Assembly: GCA_025363155.1 (NCBI GenBank)
Contig: JANYEL010000229.1
Location: 1 to 36,959 of the forward strand
DNA from: Moraxellaceae bacterium
Lineage (GTDB): Bacteria > Pseudomonadota > Gammaproteobacteria > Pseudomonadales > Moraxellaceae
Direction: 5' to 3'
DNA length: 36,959 nucleotides
Shown here: piece after piece, positions 29,133 through 36,959 of the stretch
Position numbering within the stretch: position 1 is the first letter of the stretch
How the letters are laid out: every line of letters starts with the position of its first letter
Position numbers and translations under genes: made by a program
The notes under the pieces: generated by a model
What the model was told of the DNA's origin: nothing
Seen by the model: the letters and a program-made list of their open reading frames with translations, nothing else
Databases searched by the model: none

Positions 29133-29861
29133 TTAGCAAGGGGCGGCTAAGGCTAAGAGTTCTTTTCGATTCAAGACGGTGATTTGTTTTCCATTGACGG
29201 ATATCACGCCAAGCTCTTGGAAATGAGTGAATATTCGACTAACCGTTTCGAGCGCGAGTCCGAGATGGTTACCAATATCGGCACGAGACATCGGCACGTG
29301 AATATTATCTTCACACAAGTTTCGGCGTTTATAACGCGTGGCGAAGGACAGAAGCAAAGTAGCCACTTTTTCTTCTGCGGGACGCTTGCCAGCCATTTGC
29401 ATGATTTGATGATCACTGCGGATCTCAGAACTCATAAGTTTGAAAATATGATGGTTCAGCGTCGTATGTTTTCGCGAGAGTTCTTCAAGTGCTTCAAACG
29501 GAATGGCACAAATCGCAGTCGACTCTAATGCAATCGCAGTACTTTCATAAGTCTGATGTCCAATGCTATCTAAACCGACAATTTCACCCGGGAAATAAAA
29601 ACCGGTAATTTGTTCCTCGCCATTGGCTGAGATCGAGCAAGTCTTGATTGCGCCAGAGCGCACCGCATAAATGGCCTCAAACTGAGATCCGTAACGAAAC
29701 AAAACCCCGCCACGCGGGATAGGGCGATTACGTCCAATGATATTTTCTAATTGATCTAAATCTTCATCTGCCAATGCAGGGGGGAGGCAAATGGGGTTAA
29801 GTGCGCACTCCGAGCAATGTACTGCTCGGGACTCACGAAGATTCAAATGCTTAATGTCCAT
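29133..29861 (-). CDS. FNR/ANR-type [4Fe-4S] oxygen-responsive Crp/Fnr regulator
   Basis: N-terminal CSECALNPIC cysteine cluster plus internal Cys (STAICAIPFE), CRP-type HTH MSRADIGNHLGLALETVSRIFTHFQ. Confidence 0.93.
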   Translation of the reverse strand: MDIKHLNLRESRAVHCSECALNPICLPPALADEDLDQLENIIGRNRPIPRGGVLFRYGSQFEAIYAVRSGAIKTCSISANGEEQITGFYFPGEIVGLDSIGHQTYESTAIALESTAICAIPFEALEELSRKHTTLNHHIFKLMSSEIRSDHQIMQMAGKRPAEEKVATLLLSFATRYKRRNLCEDNIHVPMSRADIGNHLGLALETVSRIFTHFQELGVISVNGKQITVLNRKELLALAAPC

Positions 29862-30041
29862 TTTTAAATCATCTCATTGATGCAATTATTATAGAATTTC
29901 TGCAATCAATTGATGCTAACACTTTTATTGAAATTCTTGTGTGGTAGAACGCGCATAGCCGTACATAGAGCAGTGGATCATTGATTTAAATCTTAGGATT
30001 TTCAGTCTTCTAAGTCGTGCATTAAGCAACAAATCCTCTCG

Positions 30042-30500
30042 TTAAAGAGGGATTTGTTGGTTTCGAACAAGTAATACAGGGAGTTGCGATTGCCGAATCA
30101 GCATTTCAGCGATACTGCCAAAAAAGAAACGGTGAAAGCCACGTCTGCCGTGGGTTCCAATCACAATCAGATCCGCGTGATACTGATTTGCTGCATGCTC
30201 TATCGCCAGCGAAACATCGTAGCTTGAGCCTGGATTAATGTCGATGACATGTGTCTCGAACTGAATGTGGCCATGTTTGATGCCTGTTTCTTGAGCTTGA
30301 TCAAGGATGTTTTTGCAGTGCAGAAGAAGCTCATCATGTACTTTTTCATAGTCATACATGACCATATAGCCCTGTAGCGGATTTTCAACGACAGAGATCG
30401 CGGTAATCTTAGAGCCGACGTCGGCGATTTTGAAGGCTTCTTGCAATGCGAGATTGGAAGTCGGGCTGCCATCCAGTGGCACTAAAATATTCTTGTACAT
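30042..30500 (-). CDS. Universal stress protein (UspA family) 1
   Basis: MYKNILVPLDGSPTSNLALQEA…ADLIVIGTHGRRGFHRFFFGSIAEMLIRQSQLPVLLVR. Confidence 0.93.
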   Translation of the reverse strand: MYKNILVPLDGSPTSNLALQEAFKIADVGSKITAISVVENPLQGYMVMYDYEKVHDELLLHCKNILDQAQETGIKHGHIQFETHVIDINPGSSYDVSLAIEHAANQYHADLIVIGTHGRRGFHRFFFGSIAEMLIRQSQLPVLLVRNQQIPL

Positions 30501-30502
30501 GG

Positions 30503-30991
30503 TTAGGCTCCTTTATCCAAATGAGTTGTTTTAGAGAGACTACTAATAATCATTACGGGCGTGAGTGATTGGCGTATCACGCGTTCAGCAACGCTACCCA
30601 TAAAGAAACGCTTTACGCCATTTTTTTTGCCGTGTCTGCCGATCAAAATCAGGTCGGCTTGGTACTCTTTAGCCGCATGCAAAATCTCAGTTGCGATATC
30701 TTGTTCTGATTGCAGGCCTAGATCGATCAGTTGAGTTTCAAGTTGAATATGGTCTAGATTTTTTGCATCTATTTCAGCTGTTTTGAGGACATGCTTGCTT
30801 TCATTCAGACAAACCTCGTGAATGTTTTCATAGTTGTAACTAATCAACGGTGTGCCATAACCCGCCAATGGGTTTTCAACGATGGTTATGGCCTTAACGC
30901 GAGAACCGTCTTTGGCGATGCGTAGTGCTTCGTGTAGTGCGAGATTAGATGTAGAGCTGCCATCAATCGCCACTAAAATATTCTTGTACAT
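30503..30991 (-). CDS. Universal stress protein (UspA family) 2
   Basis: MYKNILVAIDGSSTSNLALHEA…ADLILIGRHGKKNGVKRFFMGSVAERVIRQSLTPVMII. Confidence 0.93.
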   Translation of the reverse strand: MYKNILVAIDGSSTSNLALHEALRIAKDGSRVKAITIVENPLAGYGTPLISYNYENIHEVCLNESKHVLKTAEIDAKNLDHIQLETQLIDLGLQSEQDIATEILHAAKEYQADLILIGRHGKKNGVKRFFMGSVAERVIRQSLTPVMIISSLSKTTHLDKGA

Positions 30992-31048
30992 AGCCGTACT
31001 CCACGATTTGTTTGAAATTCTGAATTGCCCTAGAGCTTGCTAGGTTTA

Positions 31049-31088
31049 GCCGTTATCGATCTTGATCCATTTGGATCAGCGATAAGGC
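31049..31088. other. Upstream stem-loop of usp2
   Basis: GCC-TTATCG…TGATCC-ATTT-GGATCA…CGATAA-GGC nested inverted repeat. Confidence 0.6.
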
Positions 31089-31126
31089 TCTTAAAGCTCA
31101 TGTTACGCGTCCGCGAAATGCTGAAC

Positions 31127-31140
31127 TTGACCTAGATCAA
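31127..31140. promoter_or_regulatory. FNR/ANR box upstream of usp2/usp1
   Basis: TTGACCTAGATCAA matches TTGA(T/C)nnnnATCAA. Confidence 0.7.
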
Positions 31141-31201
31141 TGAAATGAGCGTTAGATGTATTGATCGTGTTGTCTGATGAAAGCAATACTAAATACACGG
31201 T

Positions 31202-31775
31202 TCAAATGAATGGTGGTTTACGACTTGAGAGCATGTGAAATTGCTCCACTGCATTGTCAATCGTTGGGAAAAAACGCGCTTCGCCCCATTGATTAAAGAC
31301 TTCGTAATTTTTAAGTTGATCTTTGACGGGATCTTTCATTTCAGCGAAATTCAACGTGATGTTGACTAGCTTTAATTGCTCAGTGAGTTCTATCAACATA
31401 TCAACTGCGGTCACATCAATATCCGTGATCGGTTCAGCTGCGTTGACGATCCTCTGTGGCGGCGTTGCGGCATTTAAAATAGCTTCTTGGATATGCGGAC
31501 GGAAGGTTTTTTGATTGGCAAAAAACAGTGGCGCATCCCAGCGAAATATAATCAAACCAGAAATCTGTTTTGCTGCTGGGTTGCGTGTGATGTCGTGATA
31601 ACCCTGATCTTTCACATGACCTAAAATGGCATCATAAGGACATTAAGCACGCCAAACAAATGCAATGAGCGCGACACCGACCGCAAAGAAAATGCCTTGA
31701 ACCACATCAATAAAAGCCACGCCCATAAAGCAAATCATTGATAGTGATTCATTGAGCTGATTTAAGGGTGAAAAT
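31202..31775 (-). pseudogene. Truncated SulP transporter (last TM region + STAS domain); intact part 31202-31615
   Basis: Frame reads …MICFMGVAFIDVVQGIFFAVGVALIAFVWRA*CPYDAILGHVKDQGYHDITRNPAAKQISGLIIFRWDAPLFFANQKTF… with TAA replacing one codon. The N-terminal transporter domain is missing. Confidence 0.75.
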
Positions 31776-31804
31776 ATTGATCATCGTTAGATACCTTAAG
31801 GACA

Positions 31805-32290
31805 TTACCCAAATAAATCATTGTCGGCATCTGGGCTTCGAATCAGCAGGACGGGTAGTCGTGACTGGCGGATTAACTGCTCAGCAACACTGCCTAAGAA
31901 GAAACGTTTGATTCCACTTCTGCCATGCGTGCCAATGACGATCAGATCAGCGTGATAATCATCCGCAACTCTTGTGATCGCTGGTGCTATATCGTTGTGA
32001 CCTGAATTTTTCCCCATATCTACTAGACAGGTTTTGATTTTAATATTGGCGATTCGCATTGCCTCACTTTCGGCATTTTCAAGAATGTTGTCCGCAATCG
32101 TATGAAATTGCGCGTGTGCTTCATCAAAGTTGAACATGTTTGTGTATGGCGTGCCATAGCTTTGTAACGGATTATCGAGCACCGCAGCTGCAGTTACTTT
32201 AGTGCTGCTAGTCGCTAATTTCAGCGCTTCACGAAAAGCGTGATCGGCAGTCGAGCTTCCATCGATCGCGACGACTATATTGTTGTACAT
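31805..32290 (-). CDS. Universal stress protein (UspA family) 3
   Basis: MYNNIVVAIDGSSTADHAFREA…ADLIVIGTHGRSGIKRFFLGSVAEQLIRQSRLPVLLIR. Confidence 0.93.
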   Translation of the reverse strand: MYNNIVVAIDGSSTADHAFREALKLATSSTKVTAAAVLDNPLQSYGTPYTNMFNFDEAHAQFHTIADNILENAESEAMRIANIKIKTCLVDMGKNSGHNDIAPAITRVADDYHADLIVIGTHGRSGIKRFFLGSVAEQLIRQSRLPVLLIRSPDADNDLFG

Positions 32291-32359
32291 GGTCTCTATC
32301 TCCCAAGACACGTGCGGAATTGCATAAAGTTCATGCTACGCTTCGTGTCGTACTTGGGA

Positions 32360-32373
32360 TTGATCTAGGTCAA
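32360..32373. promoter_or_regulatory. FNR/ANR box upstream of usp3
   Basis: TTGATCTAGGTCAA, about 70 bp upstream of ATG 32290. Confidence 0.7.
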
Positions 32374-32436
32374 AGAACCGTTACTTTATTCAATTTTTTA
32401 TTGAGATTATTTTCACCAAATTTGGTAGGCGATAGC

Positions 32437-32476
32437 AAAAAAGCCACTGAGCGTTCATTCGCTAAGTGGCTTTTTT
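32437..32476. terminator. Terminator downstream of PF13557-like gene A
   Basis: AAAAAAGCCACTGAGCG-TTCATT-CGCTAAGTGGCTTTTTT. Confidence 0.85.
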
Positions 32477-32555
32477 ATGTTTAGGAAAATCTTTAGAAAA
32501 ACGTATTTGCATGAGCTAGATGCGAAACACACTGTTTAGTTCAAGCTATTGAAAT

Positions 32556-33428
32556 TTAGAAAATGTTCATTAATTTCATATTGATTTGATTGTCACTCTT
32601 AAAACCATTTTCAACGTTGATGTCTCTACCGTAGGTGAGGATCATTTGGTTTTTCTGTGACAACCATAAACCTGTACCCAGCCAGAATTTACTGACGGTA
32701 TTGGCTTCTGAAGTCACGCCATTCTGCTTGGTATTGCCAGCATCCATATAAGAAACTCCTGCACGGATATCTGTCGCTGGGGAGATGGAATATCTAGCAC
32801 TGGTTTGCAGCTGATAACCTATTTTTTGTGACAACGTACCGCCACCCACCGCATCACTATTATTGCCATAGATAGTCGCGTCAGCTGCAATATCCCATTT
32901 GATTTTTGGGCACACTTGGGTAGAGAAGGTAAGCTGTAGTAAGCCACGATAGCGATTATGACCAAGGTTCACTGCGTGGTTAGCGTCATAACTGCCTGTT
33001 GGAAGATACAGAAATGGGGCGACTACCAAGTAGGTCTGCTGTTTAGGATTGTTATAAGCCCAGAAGGGTATCCCTAGAATAAGATCATTTAATCCTTGAT
33101 CTCTGCCTACCGAATTCCCCATCACCGTTGAGGATGCCTGACCAAAGGGTAAAATAGCTATAGGCACCGCGAGCTTCCCACCAATGTCCATGTAGTGCAT
33201 TAGGCTGACGATACCAATTTCGGTATGAAGCCTGTTTCTGCCTGGCACAGCATTATTACCGTTGTAATAGCTGCTATGCAGACCATTTTGTAGGTAAAAA
33301 TTGGCAATCGTTGTTCCAGCAGGCGCAGGATCATAGTCTCCTGCATTCAGGTCTAACGCCTGTGCGTATGAGGAAAGCATCATGCTTGTGAAGATTGCTA
33401 AGAGTTTAAATTTTTTCTGATTGACCAT
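32556..33428 (-). CDS. Outer-membrane transporter-like protein (phenol MetA-degradation family type), copy A
   Basis: Signal peptide from ATG 33428; LDLNAGDYDPAPAGTTIANFYLQNGL…APFLYLPTGSYDANHAVNLGHNRYRG. Paralog of 34421-35293. Confidence 0.8.
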   Translation of the reverse strand: MVNQKKFKLLAIFTSMMLSSYAQALDLNAGDYDPAPAGTTIANFYLQNGLHSSYYNGNNAVPGRNRLHTEIGIVSLMHYMDIGGKLAVPIAILPFGQASSTVMGNSVGRDQGLNDLILGIPFWAYNNPKQQTYLVVAPFLYLPTGSYDANHAVNLGHNRYRGLLQLTFSTQVCPKIKWDIAADATIYGNNSDAVGGGTLSQKIGYQLQTSARYSISPATDIRAGVSYMDAGNTKQNGVTSEANTVSKFWLGTGLWLSQKNQMILTYGRDINVENGFKSDNQINMKLMNIF

Positions 33429-33492
33429 TTTATTAAGACCTAGCGAATTATCGTATTTAATTGGCTTTGTGTTAGCCGCATCCATGCAAAAC

Positions 33493-33533
33493 ATCTCATC
33501 CCTATCGAATACAAGTTTCGATAGGGATGAGAT
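33493..33533. repeat. Perfect 17-bp inverted repeat upstream of copy A
   Basis: ATCTCATCCCTATCGAA-TACAAGT-TTCGATAGGGATGAGAT. Confidence 0.9.
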
Positions 33534-33576
33534 CCCCAATTTACAGGAATCATACATTAAATTCTGTTGGAATTTA

Positions 33577-33930
33577 TGAGTTCGAGCAAGGAAATCGGTT
33601 ATGTCTATTTCCCGACCTCGGCCATTGTGTCGATTATTTATGAGTTAAAGGACTGTGACTCTGCTTAAATTGCAATTGTAGGCAATGAAGGCGTTATCGG
33701 AGTTCACTTTTTATGGTCAGTGGCTCCACCGTCCGTCGCGCTGTGGTGCAAAGTGGCGGTAAAGGTTTTAGGATAAAAGCAGATTTCTTTGTAGAACAGT
33801 TTGAAAATTAAGCACCTTTGATGTACCTATTACTCCGTTATGCGCAAGCGCTCATTACTCAAATGTCCCTCACTGCGGTATGCAACCGACACCACTCTAT
33901 AAATCAGTTAATCTATTTGAGAAGACCAAC
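33577..33930 (+). pseudogene. Decayed Crp/Fnr-family (cyclic-nucleotide-binding domain) regulator; boundaries approximate
   Basis: KEIGYVYFPTSAIVSIIYELKDCDSA*IAIVGNEGVIGVHF, frameshift, FMVSGSTVRRAVVQSGGKGFRIKADFFVEQFEN*APLMYLLLRYAQALITQMSLTAVCNRHHSINQL. Two stops and a frameshift; HTH part not found. Confidence 0.8.
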
Positions 33931-34241
33931 TTCAGATATTGTTAACCCAATAAAGAACTCAGTTATCTTCATTAAAGATTTTATTGAAATGTTGCATTGC
34001 ATAATCTTTGACTTGGTTAACGATATTGGCATGAGTGATTGCGTGACCACAGTTGATTACAACAAAATAAGAATAACAACCATCCTAAATTGAGTATGTG
34101 CGTTGGCGCGCATACAAGCGCTGATGGATTTATCTTAATGAGAAAAACAATGATTACCGTGCTGGCTGTGTTCAGTCTCCATCTGCCAAGACGCGTGCGA
34201 AATTGCATAAAGTCATGCTACGCTTTGTGATGGATATGGGA

Positions 34242-34255
34242 TTGATCTAGGTCAA
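34242..34255. promoter_or_regulatory. FNR/ANR box in duplicated segment, with no intact gene next to it
   Basis: TTGATCTAGGTCAA, identical to 32360-32373. Confidence 0.6.
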
Positions 34256-34320
34256 AGAACGGTTACATTGTTCAAATTTTTATTGAGATGTTTTTCACCA
34301 AATTTGCCAGAAAAATGCAT

Positions 34321-34360
34321 AAAAAAGCCACTTTGCGTTAATTCGCTCAGTGGCTCTTTT
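34321..34360. terminator. Terminator downstream of PF13557-like gene B
   Basis: AAAAAAGCCACTTTGCG-TTAATT-CGCTCAGTGGCTCTTTT. Confidence 0.8.
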
Positions 34361-34420
34361 GTGCTTCAGATTTGTTTGTTTAAGCCAGATGAAAAACTCT
34401 GCATCTGGCTCTAGGGGTGA

Positions 34421-35293
34421 TTAGAAAATTTGTATAACTCGCATTTTGATTTGACTGTCATCCTTAAAGCCATTTTGAACCTTGAAGTCCTTGTGGACAG
34501 TTAATGCCATCTGGGTCGAACGAGATAACCAAAAAGCTGTACCCATCCAGTATTTACTGATGCTATAAGACTCCGTTGTTACACCATTTTGCTTAGTCGC
34601 ACCTGCATCCGTATAAGATATACCCGCACGGATATCATTCCCTGTCGAGAAATAATAGCGAGCATTGGTTTGCAACTCGTAACCGAGGTTTTGCGAGCGT
34701 GTGCCACCACCAACCGCATCGGTGTTGTCGCCATAGACTGTCGCATCTGCGGCGATATCCCATGCAATCTGTGGGTTGAGGTGGGTCGAAAAAGCCAGCT
34801 GTAAAGTGCCACGATAGCGGTTGTCACCGAGATTCACGGCGTGATGACTGTCATAGCTGCCTGTGGGTAGATATAAAAATGGCGCAACAGCTAGATAAGT
34901 ATGCGTTTTGGTATCGTTATACGCCCAGAAGGGCATGGCAATGATGATGTCAAATAACCCTTTGTCATTGCCAAGAGTGTTGCCCATTACCGTCTCGGAA
35001 ATTTGACCAAAGGGCACGATCACGATAGGTACAGCAAGGACGCCACCGATATCGACGTAATGTTGTAAGCTGACGATACCAATTTGGGTATGGAGCTTGT
35101 TCGTTCCTGGCACAAGATGACTGCCGTTGTACAACCTATTGTACAGACCATTATCTAGATATAAGTTAGCAACGGTCATTCCAACTGGCGCAGGATCATA
35201 ATCACCAGCACTCAAGTCTAACGCTTGTGCGCATGGGGAGAGCATCAAGCTCGTGAATAGTGCCAAGCTTGTGCAAATTTTTTGATTGATCAT
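34421..35293 (-). CDS. Outer-membrane transporter-like protein (phenol MetA-degradation family type), copy B
   Basis: MINQKICTSLALFTSLMLSPCAQALDLSAGDYDPAPVGMTVANLYLDNGL…; same length from the signal-peptide Met and strongly similar to copy A. Confidence 0.8.
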   Translation of the reverse strand: MINQKICTSLALFTSLMLSPCAQALDLSAGDYDPAPVGMTVANLYLDNGLYNRLYNGSHLVPGTNKLHTQIGIVSLQHYVDIGGVLAVPIVIVPFGQISETVMGNTLGNDKGLFDIIIAMPFWAYNDTKTHTYLAVAPFLYLPTGSYDSHHAVNLGDNRYRGTLQLAFSTHLNPQIAWDIAADATVYGDNTDAVGGGTRSQNLGYELQTNARYYFSTGNDIRAGISYTDAGATKQNGVTTESYSISKYWMGTAFWLSRSTQMALTVHKDFKVQNGFKDDSQIKMRVIQIF

Positions 35294-35363
35294 GTTGTTA
35301 AATTTCAGCTAATAGTCGTGTTTTTTAAGAGGCTTTGTGTTTTAAGCCGAATTAACGTAAAAC

Positions 35364-35400
35364 ATCTCATCTCTGATTTAAGTCTGTATTGAGATGAGAT
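35364..35400. repeat. 10-bp inverted repeat upstream of copy B, equivalent to 33493-33533
   Basis: ATCTCATCTC…GAGATGAGAT. Confidence 0.8.
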
Positions 35401-35501
35401 CTTCATATGTACATGAATTATACATTAAATTACATTTGACTACATAAGTAAGCGTAGAAGTACGAGTTAGCTGAACTCGTGCTCATTTAACTGTTCACTC
35501 G

Positions 35502-36959
35502 TTAACAATCAATCACTTGTAGCGACCCCAAACGTTGCCTCAGTTCAAACTTCTGGATTTTACCTGTCGAGGTTTTTGGTAGCTCGCCAAAGAACACAGC
35601 GCGAGGTACTTTATAGCCTGCGAGGTGTCCTTTGCAGTGGGCGATGATCTCTGCTGCGGTCGGATGGCAATCCGCTTTGAGTTCGATAAAGGCGCATGGG
35701 GTTTCGCCCCATTTAGCATCAGGCATGGCGACGACTGCCGCGACCAAAACCGCAGGGTGGCGATAGAGCGCATCTTCAACTTCAATGGACGAGATATTTT
35801 CCCCGCCAGAGATGATGATGTCCTTGCTGCGATCTTTGATTTTGATATAACCATCTGATTCCAACACGCCGAGATCACCCGTATGAAACCAGCCACCTGC
35901 AAATGCTTCTTTTGTTGCTTTAGGATTTTTTAGATAGCCTTTCATGGTGAGATTGCCACGGAACATCACTTCACCAATGGTCTCGCCATCGTTAGGGACT
36001 TGTTGCAAGGTGTCAGGATCAAGCACCGTTGCGCCCTGTTGTAGATGGTAGGCAACGCCTTGTCGTGCCTGTAGCTTCGCCCGCGCTCCGATATCTTTCG
36101 TTGCCCAGTCGTCATGCGGTACGCAGAAAGTTGCTGGACCATAAACCTCGGTGAGACCGTAGATATGGGTCAGGGAAAAGCCCATCTGCTCCATGCCTTC
36201 GAGCAGTGCCGCCGAGGGTGCTGAACCACCAATAAAGGCTTTGACGGGATGGTTGATATCCGCTTTCATCGCTGCTGGAGCATTCATGAGCGTGTTGTGG
36301 ACGATGGGGGCGCCAGCATAGTGAGTCACGCGATGAGTGCGGATGGCATCGAACATGGCCTGCGGGTCGACTTTACGTAGACAGACATTGACACCTGCGC
36401 GCGCCGCCATAACCCATGGAAAACCCCAGCCATTGCAATGGAACATCGGCACGACCCACAGATAAACTGGATGGATTGGCATATCCCATTCGAGGATGCT
36501 GGATAGGGCAGATAGCGTTGCGCCGCGATGATGATAGACCACACCTTTAGGATCGCCAGTCGTGCCAGATGTGTAATTGAGGCTGATGGCGTCCCACTCG
36601 TTTTCAGGCAATGACCATGCATAGTCTGCATCGCCTTGTGCCAGCAGGTCTTCGTATTCGATTTCACCAATCATGGGTTGATCTGTGAAGAAAGTATCGT
36701 CTGCCACGTCAATAATAATGATTGGAGTCGTTATACTACGCAATGCCAGCGCACTTTGAATCACAGCGCGAAATTCTGGATCGACCAACAGGACTTTGGC
36801 TTCACCATGGTCAAGCATAAAGGCAATGGTCGCTGCATCAAGTCGCGTATTGAGAGTGTTAAGTACTGCACCGAGCATGGGAATACCGAAATGAACCTCA
36901 ACCATTGCAGGGACATTTGGTAACATGACTGCAACGGTATCATTCTTGCCAATGCCTCG
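35502..36959 (-). CDS. AMP-dependent acyl-CoA synthetase, 5' end truncated by the window edge
   Basis: ISLNYTSGTTGDPKGVVYHHRGA, HIYGLTEVYGPA, GWFHTGDLGVLESDGYIKIKDRSKDIIISGGENISSIEVEDAL, KTSTGKIQKFELR. The frame stays open (RGIGKNDTVAVMLPN) to the edge. Confidence 0.93.
   Translation of the reverse strand, partial: RGIGKNDTVAVMLPNVPAMVEVHFGIPMLGAVLNTLNTRLDAATIAFMLDHGEAKVLLVDPEFRAVIQSALALRSITTPIIIIDVADDTFFTDQPMIGEIEYEDLLAQGDADYAWSLPENEWDAISLNYTSGTTGDPKGVVYHHRGATLSALSSILEWDMPIHPVYLWVVPMFHCNGWGFPWVMAARAGVNVCLRKVDPQAMFDAIRTHRVTHYAGAPIVHNTLMNAPAAMKADINHPVKAFIGGSAPSAALLEGMEQMGFSLTHIYGLTEVYGPATFCVPHDDWATKDIGARAKLQARQGVAYHLQQGATVLDPDTLQQVPNDGETIGEVMFRGNLTMKGYLKNPKATKEAFAGGWFHTGDLGVLESDGYIKIKDRSKDIIISGGENISSIEVEDALYRHPAVLVAAVVAMPDAKWGETPCAFIELKADCHPTAAEIIAHCKGHLAGYKVPRAVFFGELPKTSTGKIQKFELRQRLGSLQVIDC

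Noticed and set aside
29900-29994. ATCAATTGAT palindrome and TTGATTTAAATCTT as FNR/ANR boxes at the anr promoter
   Set aside because: The first has half-sites in the wrong order; the second matches only one half-site fully.
34017-34208. 63-aa minus-strand ORF below the orphan ANR box as a decayed usp
   Set aside because: MQFRTRLGRWRLNTASTVIIVFLIKIN… has only vague resemblance to the UspA N terminus. Not enough to call.
1-36959. CRISPR arrays, retrons, toxin-antitoxin or phage-defence cassettes
   Set aside because: No regularly spaced repeats, reverse transcriptase, nuclease/methylase or typical toxin-antitoxin pair was found among the ORFs.

Overview
36.96 kb Gram-negative chromosomal window; codon use and gene content look gammaproteobacterial, possibly Moraxellaceae/Acinetobacter-like (inference only). 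Left to right: a truncated CDS tail; DUF808, DUF58 and TgpA-type transglutaminase genes; tRNA-Val(GAC); a porin / FMN-binding protein / ApbE / small membrane protein cluster behind a Fur-like palindrome, whose last gene carries an in-frame amber codon; an operon of two tandem COG4705-type membrane proteins plus an OmpR/histidine kinase pair; an RTX-like gene remnant; DUF2147; a TenA/UndA-like heme-oxygenase-fold oxidase; a GGDEF-EAL protein; a complete acetate-scavenging locus (porin, actP, yjcH, CrbS-like transporter-kinase, CrbR-like regulator, acs); and an FNR/ANR-type locus (Bax inhibitor-1, DUF3562, Anr, three Usp proteins, a SulP/STAS remnant) with four FNR/ANR-like boxes. Near the right end, a duplicated outer-membrane gene cassette flanks a decayed Crp/Fnr-family pseudogene. 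The window ends inside an acyl-CoA synthetase gene. No CRISPR array, rRNA, complete IS or prophage was seen. The observations most worth following up are the eight-fold W-x9-G-x4-D repeat in the COG4705 pair, the flavinylation/porin cluster with its amber codon, the UndA-like oxidase, and the duplicated cassette with a covarying 5' hairpin.
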